64,000 nt of DNA, taken from NCBI GenBank assembly GCA_035544215.1, contig DATKHY010000003.1, forward strand, positions 124,001-188,000, given 5' to 3'. Shown here in pieces: positions 9,447 to 17,362 of this stretch. Numbering within the stretch: the stretch's first letter is position 1; each line of letters opens with the position of its first letter. Under the pieces are notes generated by a model. That model saw only the letters and a program-made list of their open reading frames with translations. It ran no database searches and was not told the origin of the DNA. This DNA is from Candidatus Binatia bacterium. Its GTDB lineage: Bacteria; Vulcanimicrobiota; Vulcanimicrobiia; Vulcanimicrobiales; Vulcanimicrobiaceae. Made by a program: the position numbers and the translations under genes.

Positions 9447-10183
9447 CGCTCGCAATCCGCGGTGACCGCACATCGTGCCTGAGCCTACAGCTCGGGCCGC
9501 GCACGTGGCTCTTGGCCATCGCGCGCGGCTTCGGCAGCATCGGCGGAATCGCCACCGAGGCCGCGCTGCTCGCGCGGCTACGAGTAGAATGCGAGCGTCG
9601 CATGCGCAGCGCACGCTTTCGGGCGGCGGTAGATCGGCCGCAGGCGGCGGCGACGGCCATGCACGGCGTGCTGGCGCGCGTGAACGGCGACCTCTACGCG
9701 TGCACCGCGAGCCACGAGGATTACGTCACGGCGGCGGCCTCGCTCACGGCCGTCGTGATCGTGCACGGCCACGCGTACGTCATGCACGCGGGCTCGACCG
9801 CCGCGTATCTCGCCCGCGAGGGCGAGCTCATGCCGCTGTTCCGCGACGACGTCTTCGAGGAGCGTCGCGGCCCGCTGCTGGTTCGCGCGTTCGCGGTCGC
9901 GCCGGTTCTCGACGTCACGATATCGAGCGCGATGCTCGCGCCGGGCGACGCAATCGTGCTCCTCGGCCGGCGTATGCGGGGCGAAGCCGAGCGCCGCGCC
10001 GTGCTCGCAAGCCTCGACGCAGCCGACCCAGGCGAACGCGTGCTCATCGCGCGATTCGATCAGGACGACCTGGCGCCGAGCGACGCGTACGTCGCCGAGC
10101 CACCGCGCCCGCTCGCGCGAGCGCTCGCGCGCCTCGCCGCGGCGATCGCATCCGTCGTCGCGGCGGTCAGCCGACGCTGGTAA
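9443..10183 (+). CDS. Degenerate PP2C-like protein, probable pseudophosphatase
   Basis: 246 residues with the layout of a PP2C Ser/Thr phosphatase in the place where Actinobacteria have PstP. The metal-binding positions are lost. The usual ADG-G-GH block reads ARGFGSIGG with Arg28. GDSRAYL reads AGSTAAYL at about 116-123. SDGL reads GRRM at about 175-178. The fold signals (AYLAREGEL, LAPGDAIVLL) remain. I infer a non-catalytic PP2C fold that may bind or regulate the FHA proteins or RodA. The tail has a hydrophobic stretch (about 225-242). Confidence 0.7.
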   Translation: MTLAIRGDRTSCLSLQLGPRTWLLAIARGFGSIGGIATEAALLARLRVECERRMRSARFRAAVDRPQAAATAMHGVLARVNGDLYACTASHEDYVTAAASLTAVVIVHGHAYVMHAGSTAAYLAREGELMPLFRDDVFEERRGPLLVRAFAVAPVLDVTISSAMLAPGDAIVLLGRRMRGEAERRAVLASLDAADPGERVLIARFDQDDLAPSDAYVAEPPRPLARALARLAAAIASVVAAVSRRW

Positions 10184-10203
10184 TTCTTCGCCGCGTCGCG
10201 CCG

Positions 10204-11409
10204 ATGGCGGGTGCGCTGGCCGTCGCTGCGCTGATCCTGTCGTACGCGCCGCGCAACACGATCGGTCCGCCCTGGGTTTTCGCGCTGCTGGCCGCGCTCG
10301 CCGTGATCTGGGTGTTGTGGCAGCCGTCGAACACCGTCCGCGACGACGCGCTTCCGGCGCTCGCCGTCGTGCTTGCGGCGCTCGGACTGGCGCTGGTCGA
10401 TCGGCTCTCGCCCGAGCTCGCGCAGCGCCAACAAGTGTGGCTGGTCGTGTCCCTGCTGCTCGCGATCGCGCTCGGGCCACTTTTCTCCGGCTTCCGCCGC
10501 TTCGCCGCGTACAAGTATCTCTGGGTCATCGCCTCGCTTGTGCTGTTCGCACTGCTCTTGTTCTTCGGCGAAGAGATCAACGGTGCGCGCCTGTGGATCA
10601 AGCTAGGGCCGGTCGAATACGAGCCGATCGAGCTGATCAAGCTCTTTATCGTGCTCTTTTTGGCGGCATATCTCGCGGAGACGGCCGACGTGATCGGAAA
10701 CGCGCGTCCGTGGTCGCTGCGCGCCAACGTCAAGTATCTCGGCCCGCTCTTCATCGGTTGGGGCGTCTCGATCGCGATCTTGGTCCTTCAGCGCGACCTC
10801 GGCATGGCGACGCTGCTCCTCGCGACGTTCGCGACGATTCTATACGTCGCGACTCGCCGCGCGGATATCGTACTGTTCGGTGCGCTGCTTTTCGTGGTCG
10901 GCGCCTTCTGGGCGGTGCATCACTATCCGTACGTGCACGCGCGCATCGCGGTGTGGCGCGACCCGTTCTCGGATCCGTACGGCGCCGGATACCAGTCGTC
11001 GCAGGCGTACTACTCGCTCGCCGCGGGCGGCCTCTTCGGCAGCGGGTACCGGCTTGGACATCCCGAAAACATTCCCGACGTGCCAACGGATTATGTTTAC
11101 GCGGCCTTCGCGGAAGAATTCGGCGTTATCGGAGCGCTCATTCTGCTCGCGATCTTCCTGAATCTCGTGCGCAGGATTTTCGCAACCGGGCTGCAACAGC
11201 CGGATCTCTACACGAAGCTGCTCGCGACGGGTCTCGCCGCCACGCTCGGTTTTCAGGTCATCATCATCGTCAGCGGAGTGATCGGATTGCTTCCACTCAC
11301 GGGAATAACGCTGCCCTTCATGTCGTACGGGGGCAGCTCGCTGGTGGCAAACTTTCTGCTCGTCGCGCTCGTTTGGGCGATGAGCGCGCGTCCGCGGAGG
11401 ACCACATGA
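10204..11409 (+). CDS. rodA: FtsW/RodA/SpoVE (SEDS) family peptidoglycan polymerase, RodA-like
   Basis: Polytopic SEDS glycosyltransferase that polymerises lipid II, 401 residues from the ATG at 10204, with about ten membrane segments. Diagnostic motifs are RDLGMATLLL, the W-D...GYQSSQAYYSLAAGGLFG block, the EEFG motif and FMSYGGSSL near the end. The position after the PP2C-like gene matches the rodA slot of actinobacterial pstP-rodA-pbpA operons. No transpeptidase partner follows. No clear Shine-Dalgarno precedes the ATG, so initiation may rely on coupling to the upstream gene. FtsW cannot be excluded. Confidence 0.88.
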   Translation: MAGALAVAALILSYAPRNTIGPPWVFALLAALAVIWVLWQPSNTVRDDALPALAVVLAALGLALVDRLSPELAQRQQVWLVVSLLLAIALGPLFSGFRRFAAYKYLWVIASLVLFALLLFFGEEINGARLWIKLGPVEYEPIELIKLFIVLFLAAYLAETADVIGNARPWSLRANVKYLGPLFIGWGVSIAILVLQRDLGMATLLLATFATILYVATRRADIVLFGALLFVVGAFWAVHHYPYVHARIAVWRDPFSDPYGAGYQSSQAYYSLAAGGLFGSGYRLGHPENIPDVPTDYVYAAFAEEFGVIGALILLAIFLNLVRRIFATGLQQPDLYTKLLATGLAATLGFQVIIIVSGVIGLLPLTGITLPFMSYGGSSLVANFLLVALVWAMSARPRRTT

Positions 11410-11834
11410 GGATCGCCGCCGCGCTCGCGTTCGTGCTCCTCGCCGCATGCGCGAAGAGCTCGAATGGCGCGGCCGCTTCCGCTTCAGCGTCCGCCGAGGC
11501 AGCGAATCCGGCATCGGCCAGCGACGGCGCCGTCGTCTACATTGCGAATTGCTCCAGCTGTCACCAGGCCGACGGCCAAGGCGTGAGCGGCGCGTTTCCT
11601 CCGCTCGCCGGCAACCCGGTCGTGACGGGTAACCCGACCGCGGTGATCGCCATCGTCAAGAACGGTCTCGACGGCAAAGTCGTCGTGAACGGCCAAGCGT
11701 ACAGCGGCATCATGCCGCGCTGGGGCGGCGTGCTTTCCGACGAGCAGATCGCGGCGGCGATCACGTACGTCCGCAGCTCCTGGCACAACCGCGCCGCCGG
11801 CGTCAGCGTCGCGCAGGTGCACGCCGTCAAATAG
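11406..11834 (+). CDS. Lipoprotein class I cytochrome c
   Basis: 142 residues. The signal peptide ends in lipobox LLAAC, followed by a Ser/Ala-rich linker. One c-type haem site CSSCH is followed by QADGQG, and the Met ligand lies in the IMPRWGG region. The C-terminal helix carries LSDEQIAAAITYVRSSW, typical of small periplasmic cytochromes c. It overlaps rodA by 4 bp (ATGA), so it is co-translated with a wall-synthesis gene, an unexpected partner. It likely carries electrons on the outer face of the inner membrane. Confidence 0.88.
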   Translation: MRIAAALAFVLLAACAKSSNGAAASASASAEAANPASASDGAVVYIANCSSCHQADGQGVSGAFPPLAGNPVVTGNPTAVIAIVKNGLDGKVVVNGQAYSGIMPRWGGVLSDEQIAAAITYVRSSWHNRAAGVSVAQVHAVK

Positions 11835-12453
11835 AGACGACGCCGCAGTCCCGCGATTCGCGCAGCGGTGATCCGAACTCGTGCTCGAAGAGCGACTCTA
11901 CGAACTCGAGCATGGCCGGATCGGCGTGGCGCAGGCGCGCGCGCGTCGCACGCGGCCACGGCGACGCGGGGTCGTTGGCCTCTACGTAGGCGCGCAGCGA
12001 TTCCGCGAAGTACTCGTCGACGCCGGTCGCCGCGTACGGCGTGACGAAGCTGGTTGCGCTCGCGAAGAGCGCGCGCAGCCGCGGGTCAATGCCGCTGCGA
12101 TAGACGCCGCCGCCGAGCGCGCAATCGAGCGCATGGCCGAACTCGTGCGCAACGGTCATCGGGCTGCGCGAGCGCAAGAACAGCGCGCGCTCCTCGACGA
12201 CAAACAACCCAGCCGGCGGTGCCGGCCAGGCGTCGACGTCGATGCCCAGGCGCGCCAGCGCCGGGGACGCCTCGCGATAGCGCTCTTCCGGGCGCAGGAG
12301 CATCACGCGAATGCGGCTGCGCAGTGCGTACGCCAGAGCGCCGCCGCCGAAGCGCAGCAGCGTTTCGATCACCGCGGGCTCCGGTGGGCGACGGCGGTCA
12401 CCCGCGACGAGACGCCGGGCGACCGCGGCTGCGTCCTTATGCATCCGCGCCAT
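11827..12453 (-). CDS. Putative zinc metallopeptidase (HExxH, anthrax lethal-factor-like fold)
   Basis: 208 residues. The zinc motif is HEFGH (TVAHEFGHALD), with a likely third ligand in DEYFAESLRAYVE about 40 residues later. This HExxH plus YFAE arrangement resembles gluzincins of the lethal-factor-related type; that sub-family call is tentative. There is no signal peptide, so it may be cytoplasmic. Its 3' end overlaps the 3' end of the cytochrome c gene by 8 bp (convergent). Confidence 0.6.
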   Translation of the reverse strand: MARMHKDAAAVARRLVAGDRRRPPEPAVIETLLRFGGGALAYALRSRIRVMLLRPEERYREASPALARLGIDVDAWPAPPAGLFVVEERALFLRSRSPMTVAHEFGHALDCALGGGVYRSGIDPRLRALFASATSFVTPYAATGVDEYFAESLRAYVEANDPASPWPRATRARLRHADPAMLEFVESLFEHEFGSPLRESRDCGVVSI

Positions 12454-12570
12454 CGTCGCGCAGCGACGTTACCGCGGCGTGGCGCGCGCGTTTTCAGAAT
12501 TTTTTCATGCCTGTGTCCTAGGGTGGTCGCACCGCACCCAGGCCCCTCGCTAAAATCTCCGGAGGTTCGT

Positions 12571-12729
12571 GTGATCAGTGCCATGCAACGACGTCGTTCC
12601 GCCGCAGGCGGCCGGCCTGGGGAACCAGTCGGCATGGTCGCGACGGGACGCTCCGCCGCCGACACGAAGCTCTACTCAACGACGACAACAACAACGATCT
12701 ACGCGCACGAGAACGATAGGAGAACATGA
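12571..12729 (+). CDS. Small ORF overlapping a lipoprotein start (52 aa)
   Basis: The GTG at 12571 has a strong Shine-Dalgarno (CCGGAGG, 5-nt spacing). The ORF ends in a TGA that overlaps the next gene's ATG as ATGA at 12726. The product is basic and Ser/Thr/Gly-rich, with a run of six Thr and no recognisable domain. The signal spacing and exact coupling overlap argue for translation, but coding character is weak. It may act as a leader for the lipoprotein. The rest of the gap from 12454 to 12570 shows only an AT-rich run near 12491-12510. Confidence 0.4.
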   Translation: MISAMQRRRSAAGGRPGEPVGMVATGRSAADTKLYSTTTTTTIYAHENDRRT

Positions 12730-13916
12730 ACGCATTACGCTTTGGGTTTGCGCTGTCCGCTTGTGCGGCGGCCGCCGCCCTAGGAGCGTGCAGCAGTGGG
12801 GCTTCGGCCCCGCCGCTCGCGCCCGTCAATTCGCTGACCCCATCCAGCTCGCTCGCCGCGCACGCGAAACACACCGTGGGGCTCGGCAAACTGCTCACCA
12901 CCAAGAACGGTGGGCAGGTCTTTGGCTTCGACATCGATCGTAACGGCACGGACGGCGTGCTCGCGACGGCGTCCGACGTCGAGACCTTCGATCAAAACAA
13001 CGGAACGATCAGCAAGTCCTTCCCGAAGAAGCTCCCGCCGGGAACGTCCTACTCGCTGGACGCGATCTTCTCCGGAGACGTCGCGCTGGTCACACGCTAC
13101 GTGGTACCGAAGGGACAGATATTCGCCAAGCGCTTCTACGACCTGATGAACCCCGTCACGGCGGGCAAATTCACGAACGTCTGGACGCCTCCGATTCGCG
13201 ACATCGACGTGCTGCAGACCGGCGTCAATCAGGTCACGTCGACCGGCGCGCTCTTCGCCATCGAGCTGAAGAAGCAGGACAAACCGGTCATCGTCGTCTC
13301 CGACGTCGCCAAGAACACGATCGCCAAGGTGATTCACCTCGATCCCAACCTGTTCGGCGGCGGTAACGGCCCGCAGTTCGGCCAGGACACGACGACGAAC
13401 CAGGCCGTGATCGCACTTTCGCCGGACGGCGGACGCGTCGGCGGCGAGGCGCCGGTCAACGTTCTCGTGGATCTCGCGACCGGAAAAGAGAAGAAGTTTG
13501 CCGGCCTCAACAACGGCTTCTTCGGCTCGGGCTACGTCAACGGCTTGGCGGTGGACTCGATGACCGGAGTTGCCGCCACGACGACTGAGCTCAACGCGCA
13601 GGTCGAAATCTACAACCTGGCACAGCAGACCGGCATCGCCGCGCAGCTACCGTGCACCGGCAGCACCTCGCAAATCAACAGCGGCGCCGGCATCGCCGCC
13701 GATCCGGTCCACGGGCTGTTCCTAGTCACCGATCCGAGCTACGCCTGCAGCTCGGGCAGCGCGCTCGTCGTGTACGACGAGAAGGGCAATAACGTCGAGA
13801 CGATCACCGGATTCAAGTTCGCGATCGGCGAGCCGCCGCCGGTGATCAATCCGGCGACGCGCACGGGCTGGGCCTTCGGGCCCGCCTTCAGCCAGCTCCA
13901 GCAGTTCTTCTATTAG
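12726..13916 (+). CDS. Putative lipoprotein with repeat/propeller-like domain
   Basis: 396 residues. The start has a good Shine-Dalgarno (TAGGAGAAC). The signal peptide is followed by the lipobox-like ALGACSSG. The remainder has repeated beta-strand units (for example VFGFDIDRNG, ALSPDGGRV, GLAVDSMTG) suggestive of a beta-propeller that binds extracellular ligand. Two C-terminal cysteines (PCTGS, YACSSGS) may form a disulfide. I assign no family. Confidence 0.7.
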   Translation: MNALRFGFALSACAAAAALGACSSGASAPPLAPVNSLTPSSSLAAHAKHTVGLGKLLTTKNGGQVFGFDIDRNGTDGVLATASDVETFDQNNGTISKSFPKKLPPGTSYSLDAIFSGDVALVTRYVVPKGQIFAKRFYDLMNPVTAGKFTNVWTPPIRDIDVLQTGVNQVTSTGALFAIELKKQDKPVIVVSDVAKNTIAKVIHLDPNLFGGGNGPQFGQDTTTNQAVIALSPDGGRVGGEAPVNVLVDLATGKEKKFAGLNNGFFGSGYVNGLAVDSMTGVAATTTELNAQVEIYNLAQQTGIAAQLPCTGSTSQINSGAGIAADPVHGLFLVTDPSYACSSGSALVVYDEKGNNVETITGFKFAIGEPPPVINPATRTGWAFGPAFSQLQQFFY

Positions 13917-13963
13917 CCGCCCATAAACGGCGGACACGACGGCTAAACCAACCGGGCAGGGGT

Positions 13964-13969
13964 TATAAT
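13964..13969 (+). promoter_or_regulatory. Consensus -10 box (TATAAT) for a possible leaderless transcript
   Basis: A perfect TATAAT lies at 13964-13969 with no good -35. A start site seven bases downstream would fall on 13976, the first base of the small ORF's GTG. That fits a leaderless mRNA. Confidence 0.45.
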
Positions 13970-13975
13970 GCTAGG

Positions 13976-14077
13976 GTGCCCGGCCACGTGATCTCCATTA
14001 ACCCCTTCCCGCTACTGATAGTTGTCGCCGGAGTGCTCGTCGTCATCTTCGTCCTTATTGCGCGGCGACGCATGTGA
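13976..14077 (+). CDS. 33-aa single-pass membrane microprotein (candidate)
   Basis: The GTG ORF encodes a short polar N-terminus (VPGHVISINPFP), a strongly hydrophobic stretch of about 18 residues, and a positively charged end ARRRM. That is the layout of a small type I/III membrane peptide with a cytoplasmic Arg cluster. It has a consensus -10 box placed for leaderless transcription and no Shine-Dalgarno. Its partner is unknown. Confidence 0.4.
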   Translation: MPGHVISINPFPLLIVVAGVLVVIFVLIARRRM

Positions 14078-14091
14078 CGCACAAATGGGGG

Positions 14092-14745
14092 CTAGCGAGC
14101 CGCGCTCGCCATTAATAGCCCGGGGACATTGAATACTACGTGGACGATAACGGCGGGAATCACGCTACCGCTCCGCTGGCGCAGTTCGCCCGCCAGTACC
14201 CCTAGGGCCAGCGCCGCACCGGCCGTCCATGGGCCGACAGCGAAATGGACAATGGCGAACAGGAGCGCACTTCCCGCTACGGCTCCGACGCTCGCACGTA
14301 CTGACGTCTCTGCCGCGGCGGAGAGATTGCGTGCTAACACTGTTTGCAACAGGCCCCGAAAAATCAACTCCTCCTGGAGCGGCGCGCACAGTCCGAAATA
14401 AAGCCACGCTAGGATCGGCGGCAAGGTTAATCCCGCTAGCGGGCCAGGCTCGTGCACACGTGACAGTACGCCGGCTACGGCTGCTGCAAATGGCACCGCA
14501 AGCGCGAATGCCATGGCCAGATCGCGCTTGCTCGACCAACGCAGTCCAAAGTCTGCGAGCGTCGCTCTTAGGGGTGTTTGTAGTGCGAACATGAGCATCA
14601 GAGCCACGCTTGCACTAACAAAAATAATAAAGGGAACGGAATGAGCAATGGACAGACGCAAAACTGCCACCAGCGCGAACGTGGGCACATAAACCGCTAA
14701 AAGCAGGCCGAGCGCGACTCCGAGGCCGCGCAGCAAATGCAACAT
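14092..14745 (-). CDS. CPBP family intramembrane metalloprotease
   Basis: 217 residues with about seven hydrophobic segments. The CPBP/Abi signatures are present: EE..R (QEELIFRGLL), then FAIVHF and HVVFNV, which supply the Glu and His residues of the buried metalloprotease site. The family includes Rce1-type CAAX proteases and bacteriocin-immunity proteins; the substrate here is unknown. The gene is visibly less GC-rich than its neighbours and shares that with the small gene beside it, possibly from transfer. Confidence 0.82.
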   Translation of the reverse strand: MLHLLRGLGVALGLLLAVYVPTFALVAVLRLSIAHSVPFIIFVSASVALMLMFALQTPLRATLADFGLRWSSKRDLAMAFALAVPFAAAVAGVLSRVHEPGPLAGLTLPPILAWLYFGLCAPLQEELIFRGLLQTVLARNLSAAAETSVRASVGAVAGSALLFAIVHFAVGPWTAGAALALGVLAGELRQRSGSVIPAVIVHVVFNVPGLLMASAAR

Positions 14746-14795
14746 TCGAGGAAGTCCTATCGACTACTGAGCTCCTGAGGCCGCGAGCTCCCGAG

Positions 14796-15011
14796 CTATC
14801 GCCGCCGACGGAAGCTGTTGTAGATTTCGACGAGGCGATTTATTTCCAAATTAGCGCCTGTGTACGCTAGCCGCGCTGATTCGAACTCACTTGAATCCAC
14901 ATCGCGCACTGCGAACCACGCCTCCCACGCGTGCTCCTGCACCTCACGTGCGGCCTGAATAGCGTCGAGGACTGCTTGTTGCGACTTAAACTCGTTCTTA
15001 CTTTCCTGCAT
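14796..15011 (-). CDS. Small coiled-coil hypothetical protein (71 aa)
   Basis: Highly charged and helical (MQESKNEFKSQQAVLDAIQ; ends RRRR), consistent with one or two amphipathic helices. No family recognised. The same frame stays open upstream of the ATG to a TAA and reads plausibly (EELLKWATKGAFEVP), so a longer N-terminus from a non-standard start is possible. It lies in the low-GC patch and is probably co-oriented with the CPBP gene. Confidence 0.5.
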   Translation of the reverse strand: MQESKNEFKSQQAVLDAIQAAREVQEHAWEAWFAVRDVDSSEFESARLAYTGANLEINRLVEIYNSFRRRR

Positions 15012-15122
15012 CGGGACTTCAAACGCGCCTTTCGTTGCCCACTTCAGTAATTCTTCCGTGCTCCGTGCGCGGCGCCATCGTGTCGAGGCACTTTAGCATT
15101 AAGCCGCCAGATCGCTGCGATG

Positions 15123-17348
15123 TTAGCGTAGAACCGTAAACCCCGGAGCGCTACCGTGCGGCGGGGGCACGACGCGGATCGTCACGCGATCGCTTCGTGC
15201 ACCATCGGCGGCTTCGATGCGCCACGTGCCCAGCCGCAGCGGCCAGAACGCGGTCCCGGTTGCGTCGAGCGCGAGCCTCTCGCCGCCGACGCTCCAGCGC
15301 ACCGGTCCGCCGGAGCCCACCGCGCGCAGCGAGAGCTGTTGTTCTCGAGCTTGCACGCGATCGCCGGAGTCGTTGCGTACGAACACGTCGCCGTCGTGCG
15401 GAAAGACGATGCGCAGGCGCCCCGGCGTATTGCGCCGCTGCAGCGCGAGCCACGAATCGTACTGTTCGTGCGACGGTCCGGCCGGGCGCTGCACGGCCGC
15501 GAGGTCCTCGGGCCGCACCCACTCCTCGACGACGGCGGGGCAGTTGGCCTCGGGCGCGTGTCCGGTCGCGGCGCAGATGGGCGTGCGAACGAATCCAAGC
15601 GGCGGCGCGAACGGCGGCGGGTCGTCGCGCCGCTCGTAGAGGTGCAGCATGATGCGATTCCACAGCGGTCCGGCGCCGGTGACGCCGGAGACGCCGCGCA
15701 TCGCGCTGCCATCGAAGTTGCCGACCCACACGCCGACGGTGTAGTCGCGCGTGAAGCCGACGGTCCACGTGTCGCGGAAGTCCGATGACGTGCCCGTCTT
15801 CACGGCCGCCGGGAAGGGCATCTGCAGCACCGAGCCCACGCCGAACGACTTCGCGCGCGCATGCGGATCGGCGAGGATGTCGGTGACGAGCTGCCAGTCG
15901 CTCGAATCGCCGACGGTTCGCGTGCTCGCGCTTCGATTCACGAGACGCAGCGGCGCCAAGACGCCGCTGCGCGCTATCGCGGCGTATGCCTGCACGAGCT
16001 CCCAGAGGCTCACCTCGCCGCTGCCCAGCGTGAGCCCCAGCCCGTAGTACGACGCGGGATGGGTGAGGTGCGCGAAGCCGAGGTCGTGCAGCCGATCCAA
16101 GAACGCGCCGACGCCGAGACGCGAGAGCACCTGCACCGCCGGCGCGTTGAGTGAGTTCGCCAGCGCGTAGCGAACGCGGACCGGTCCGCTGAAGCGTCCG
16201 CTGTAGTCGGCGGGCTGATAGAGTTTGCCGCCGGGGATGGCGTATGAGGCGGGCACATCGGCGAGAATCGTTGTCGAGTCGATCGTACGCCGCTCGAGCG
16301 CGAGCTCGTAGGCGAACGGCTTGAGCGACGATCCGGGCTGGCGCAACGCCTGCACGCCGTCGTTGCTTCCGAGCGCTTCGAGCGAGAAGTAATCCGGCGA
16401 GCCGACGTAGGCGAGCACGTCCCCGCTCCTATTGTCGACGACCAGCGCGGCGCCGTCGGTGACGTGATAGCGCTGCAGCGCCGCGATCACGTCCTGCGTC
16501 TGCGCCTGGACGAAGCGCTGCAGATCTGCGTCGAGCGTCGTGCGCACGCGCCCGGCTCGGCCGTCGGACTGCCGGTACAGCAGGAAGAGCGCCTGCGCCG
16601 CGCCGTCGATCCCGTAGTCGTTGCGGCGAATCGCGAGCGTCTCGGCAAAGGCTTGCGTAGCGCGCGCCGGCGTGATCGCGCCGAGCTCGACCATGCGCCG
16701 CAGGACGAACCGCTGGCGCTCTCGGAGCGCTTTGTAATCGGCGTCGGGCGCGAGCCGGGCCGGATCGTTCGGGATGGCCGCCAGCAACGAGGCCTGCGCG
16801 AGGTCGAGATCGCTCGCGGGCTCGCCGAAGTAGGTTCGCGCGGCAGCCTCCACGCCGTAGACGTTACCGCCCATCGGCACGCGATTCACGTAGGCCTCCA
16901 GCACCGCGCTCTTGCTGGAGGCGATCGCGATGCGCTGAGCTGCGCCGATCTGCGCGAGCTTCCCGCGAATCGTGCTAGGCTCGCCGCGCAAGAGGCGCGC
17001 CAGCTGCATCTCGATCGTCGAGCCTCCGCTTCGCGCCTCGCCGAAGATCGCATAGTCGCGCGCTGCCCGGAAGAGCGCGGGCACGTCCACCGCGCCGTGA
17101 TGCCAGAAGCGCGCGTCCTCCGCGGCGACGATAGCCTCGAGAAAGTCCGGCGAAACCGATGCTAGCGGCACGCGGATGGCGTGCAGGGCGTCGGCGCCGA
17201 GGACCGTTCCGAGCACGCCCCCGTTCCGGTCGGTGTAGGTGACCGATCCGCGCGGCACGTTGAGCCGTGCGACGTCGATGCCGCCGAGGCGCAGCACAAC
17301 GATCGCCGCCAAAACGCCAACAGGGAGCGCCAACGCAAAGAGTTTCAT
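15123..17348 (-). CDS. pbpC: Penicillin-binding protein 1C
   Basis: Bifunctional peptidoglycan synthase, 741 residues. It has one N-terminal membrane anchor. The GT51 domain has catalytic Glu77 in AAEDARFWHHGAVD and GGSTIEMQLAR. The transpeptidase domain has SxxK in QPGSSLKPF, SLN, and KTGTSSD. The C-terminal PBP1C-specific domain (about 610-741) follows. It is divergent from an alpha-2-macroglobulin gene only 14 bp away; pbpC and yfhM are a known pair in proteobacteria. The intergenic gap is too short for separate upstream promoters, so promoters must lie inside the opposite coding regions. Confidence 0.95.
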   Translation of the reverse strand: MKLFALALPVGVLAAIVVLRLGGIDVARLNVPRGSVTYTDRNGGVLGTVLGADALHAIRVPLASVSPDFLEAIVAAEDARFWHHGAVDVPALFRAARDYAIFGEARSGGSTIEMQLARLLRGEPSTIRGKLAQIGAAQRIAIASSKSAVLEAYVNRVPMGGNVYGVEAAARTYFGEPASDLDLAQASLLAAIPNDPARLAPDADYKALRERQRFVLRRMVELGAITPARATQAFAETLAIRRNDYGIDGAAQALFLLYRQSDGRAGRVRTTLDADLQRFVQAQTQDVIAALQRYHVTDGAALVVDNRSGDVLAYVGSPDYFSLEALGSNDGVQALRQPGSSLKPFAYELALERRTIDSTTILADVPASYAIPGGKLYQPADYSGRFSGPVRVRYALANSLNAPAVQVLSRLGVGAFLDRLHDLGFAHLTHPASYYGLGLTLGSGEVSLWELVQAYAAIARSGVLAPLRLVNRSASTRTVGDSSDWQLVTDILADPHARAKSFGVGSVLQMPFPAAVKTGTSSDFRDTWTVGFTRDYTVGVWVGNFDGSAMRGVSGVTGAGPLWNRIMLHLYERRDDPPPFAPPLGFVRTPICAATGHAPEANCPAVVEEWVRPEDLAAVQRPAGPSHEQYDSWLALQRRNTPGRLRIVFPHDGDVFVRNDSGDRVQAREQQLSLRAVGSGGPVRWSVGGERLALDATGTAFWPLRLGTWRIEAADGARSDRVTIRVVPPPHGSAPGFTVLR

Positions 17349-17362
17349 GGCCTGTGCACGGA

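Noticed and set aside
12500-12680. Possible riboswitch (GGGGAACC-like stretch) before the lipoprotein gene
   Set aside because: I compared it with c-di-AMP, c-di-GMP, ZTP and cobalamin patterns; none fits beyond a few bases, and the stretch is explained as well by a small ORF.
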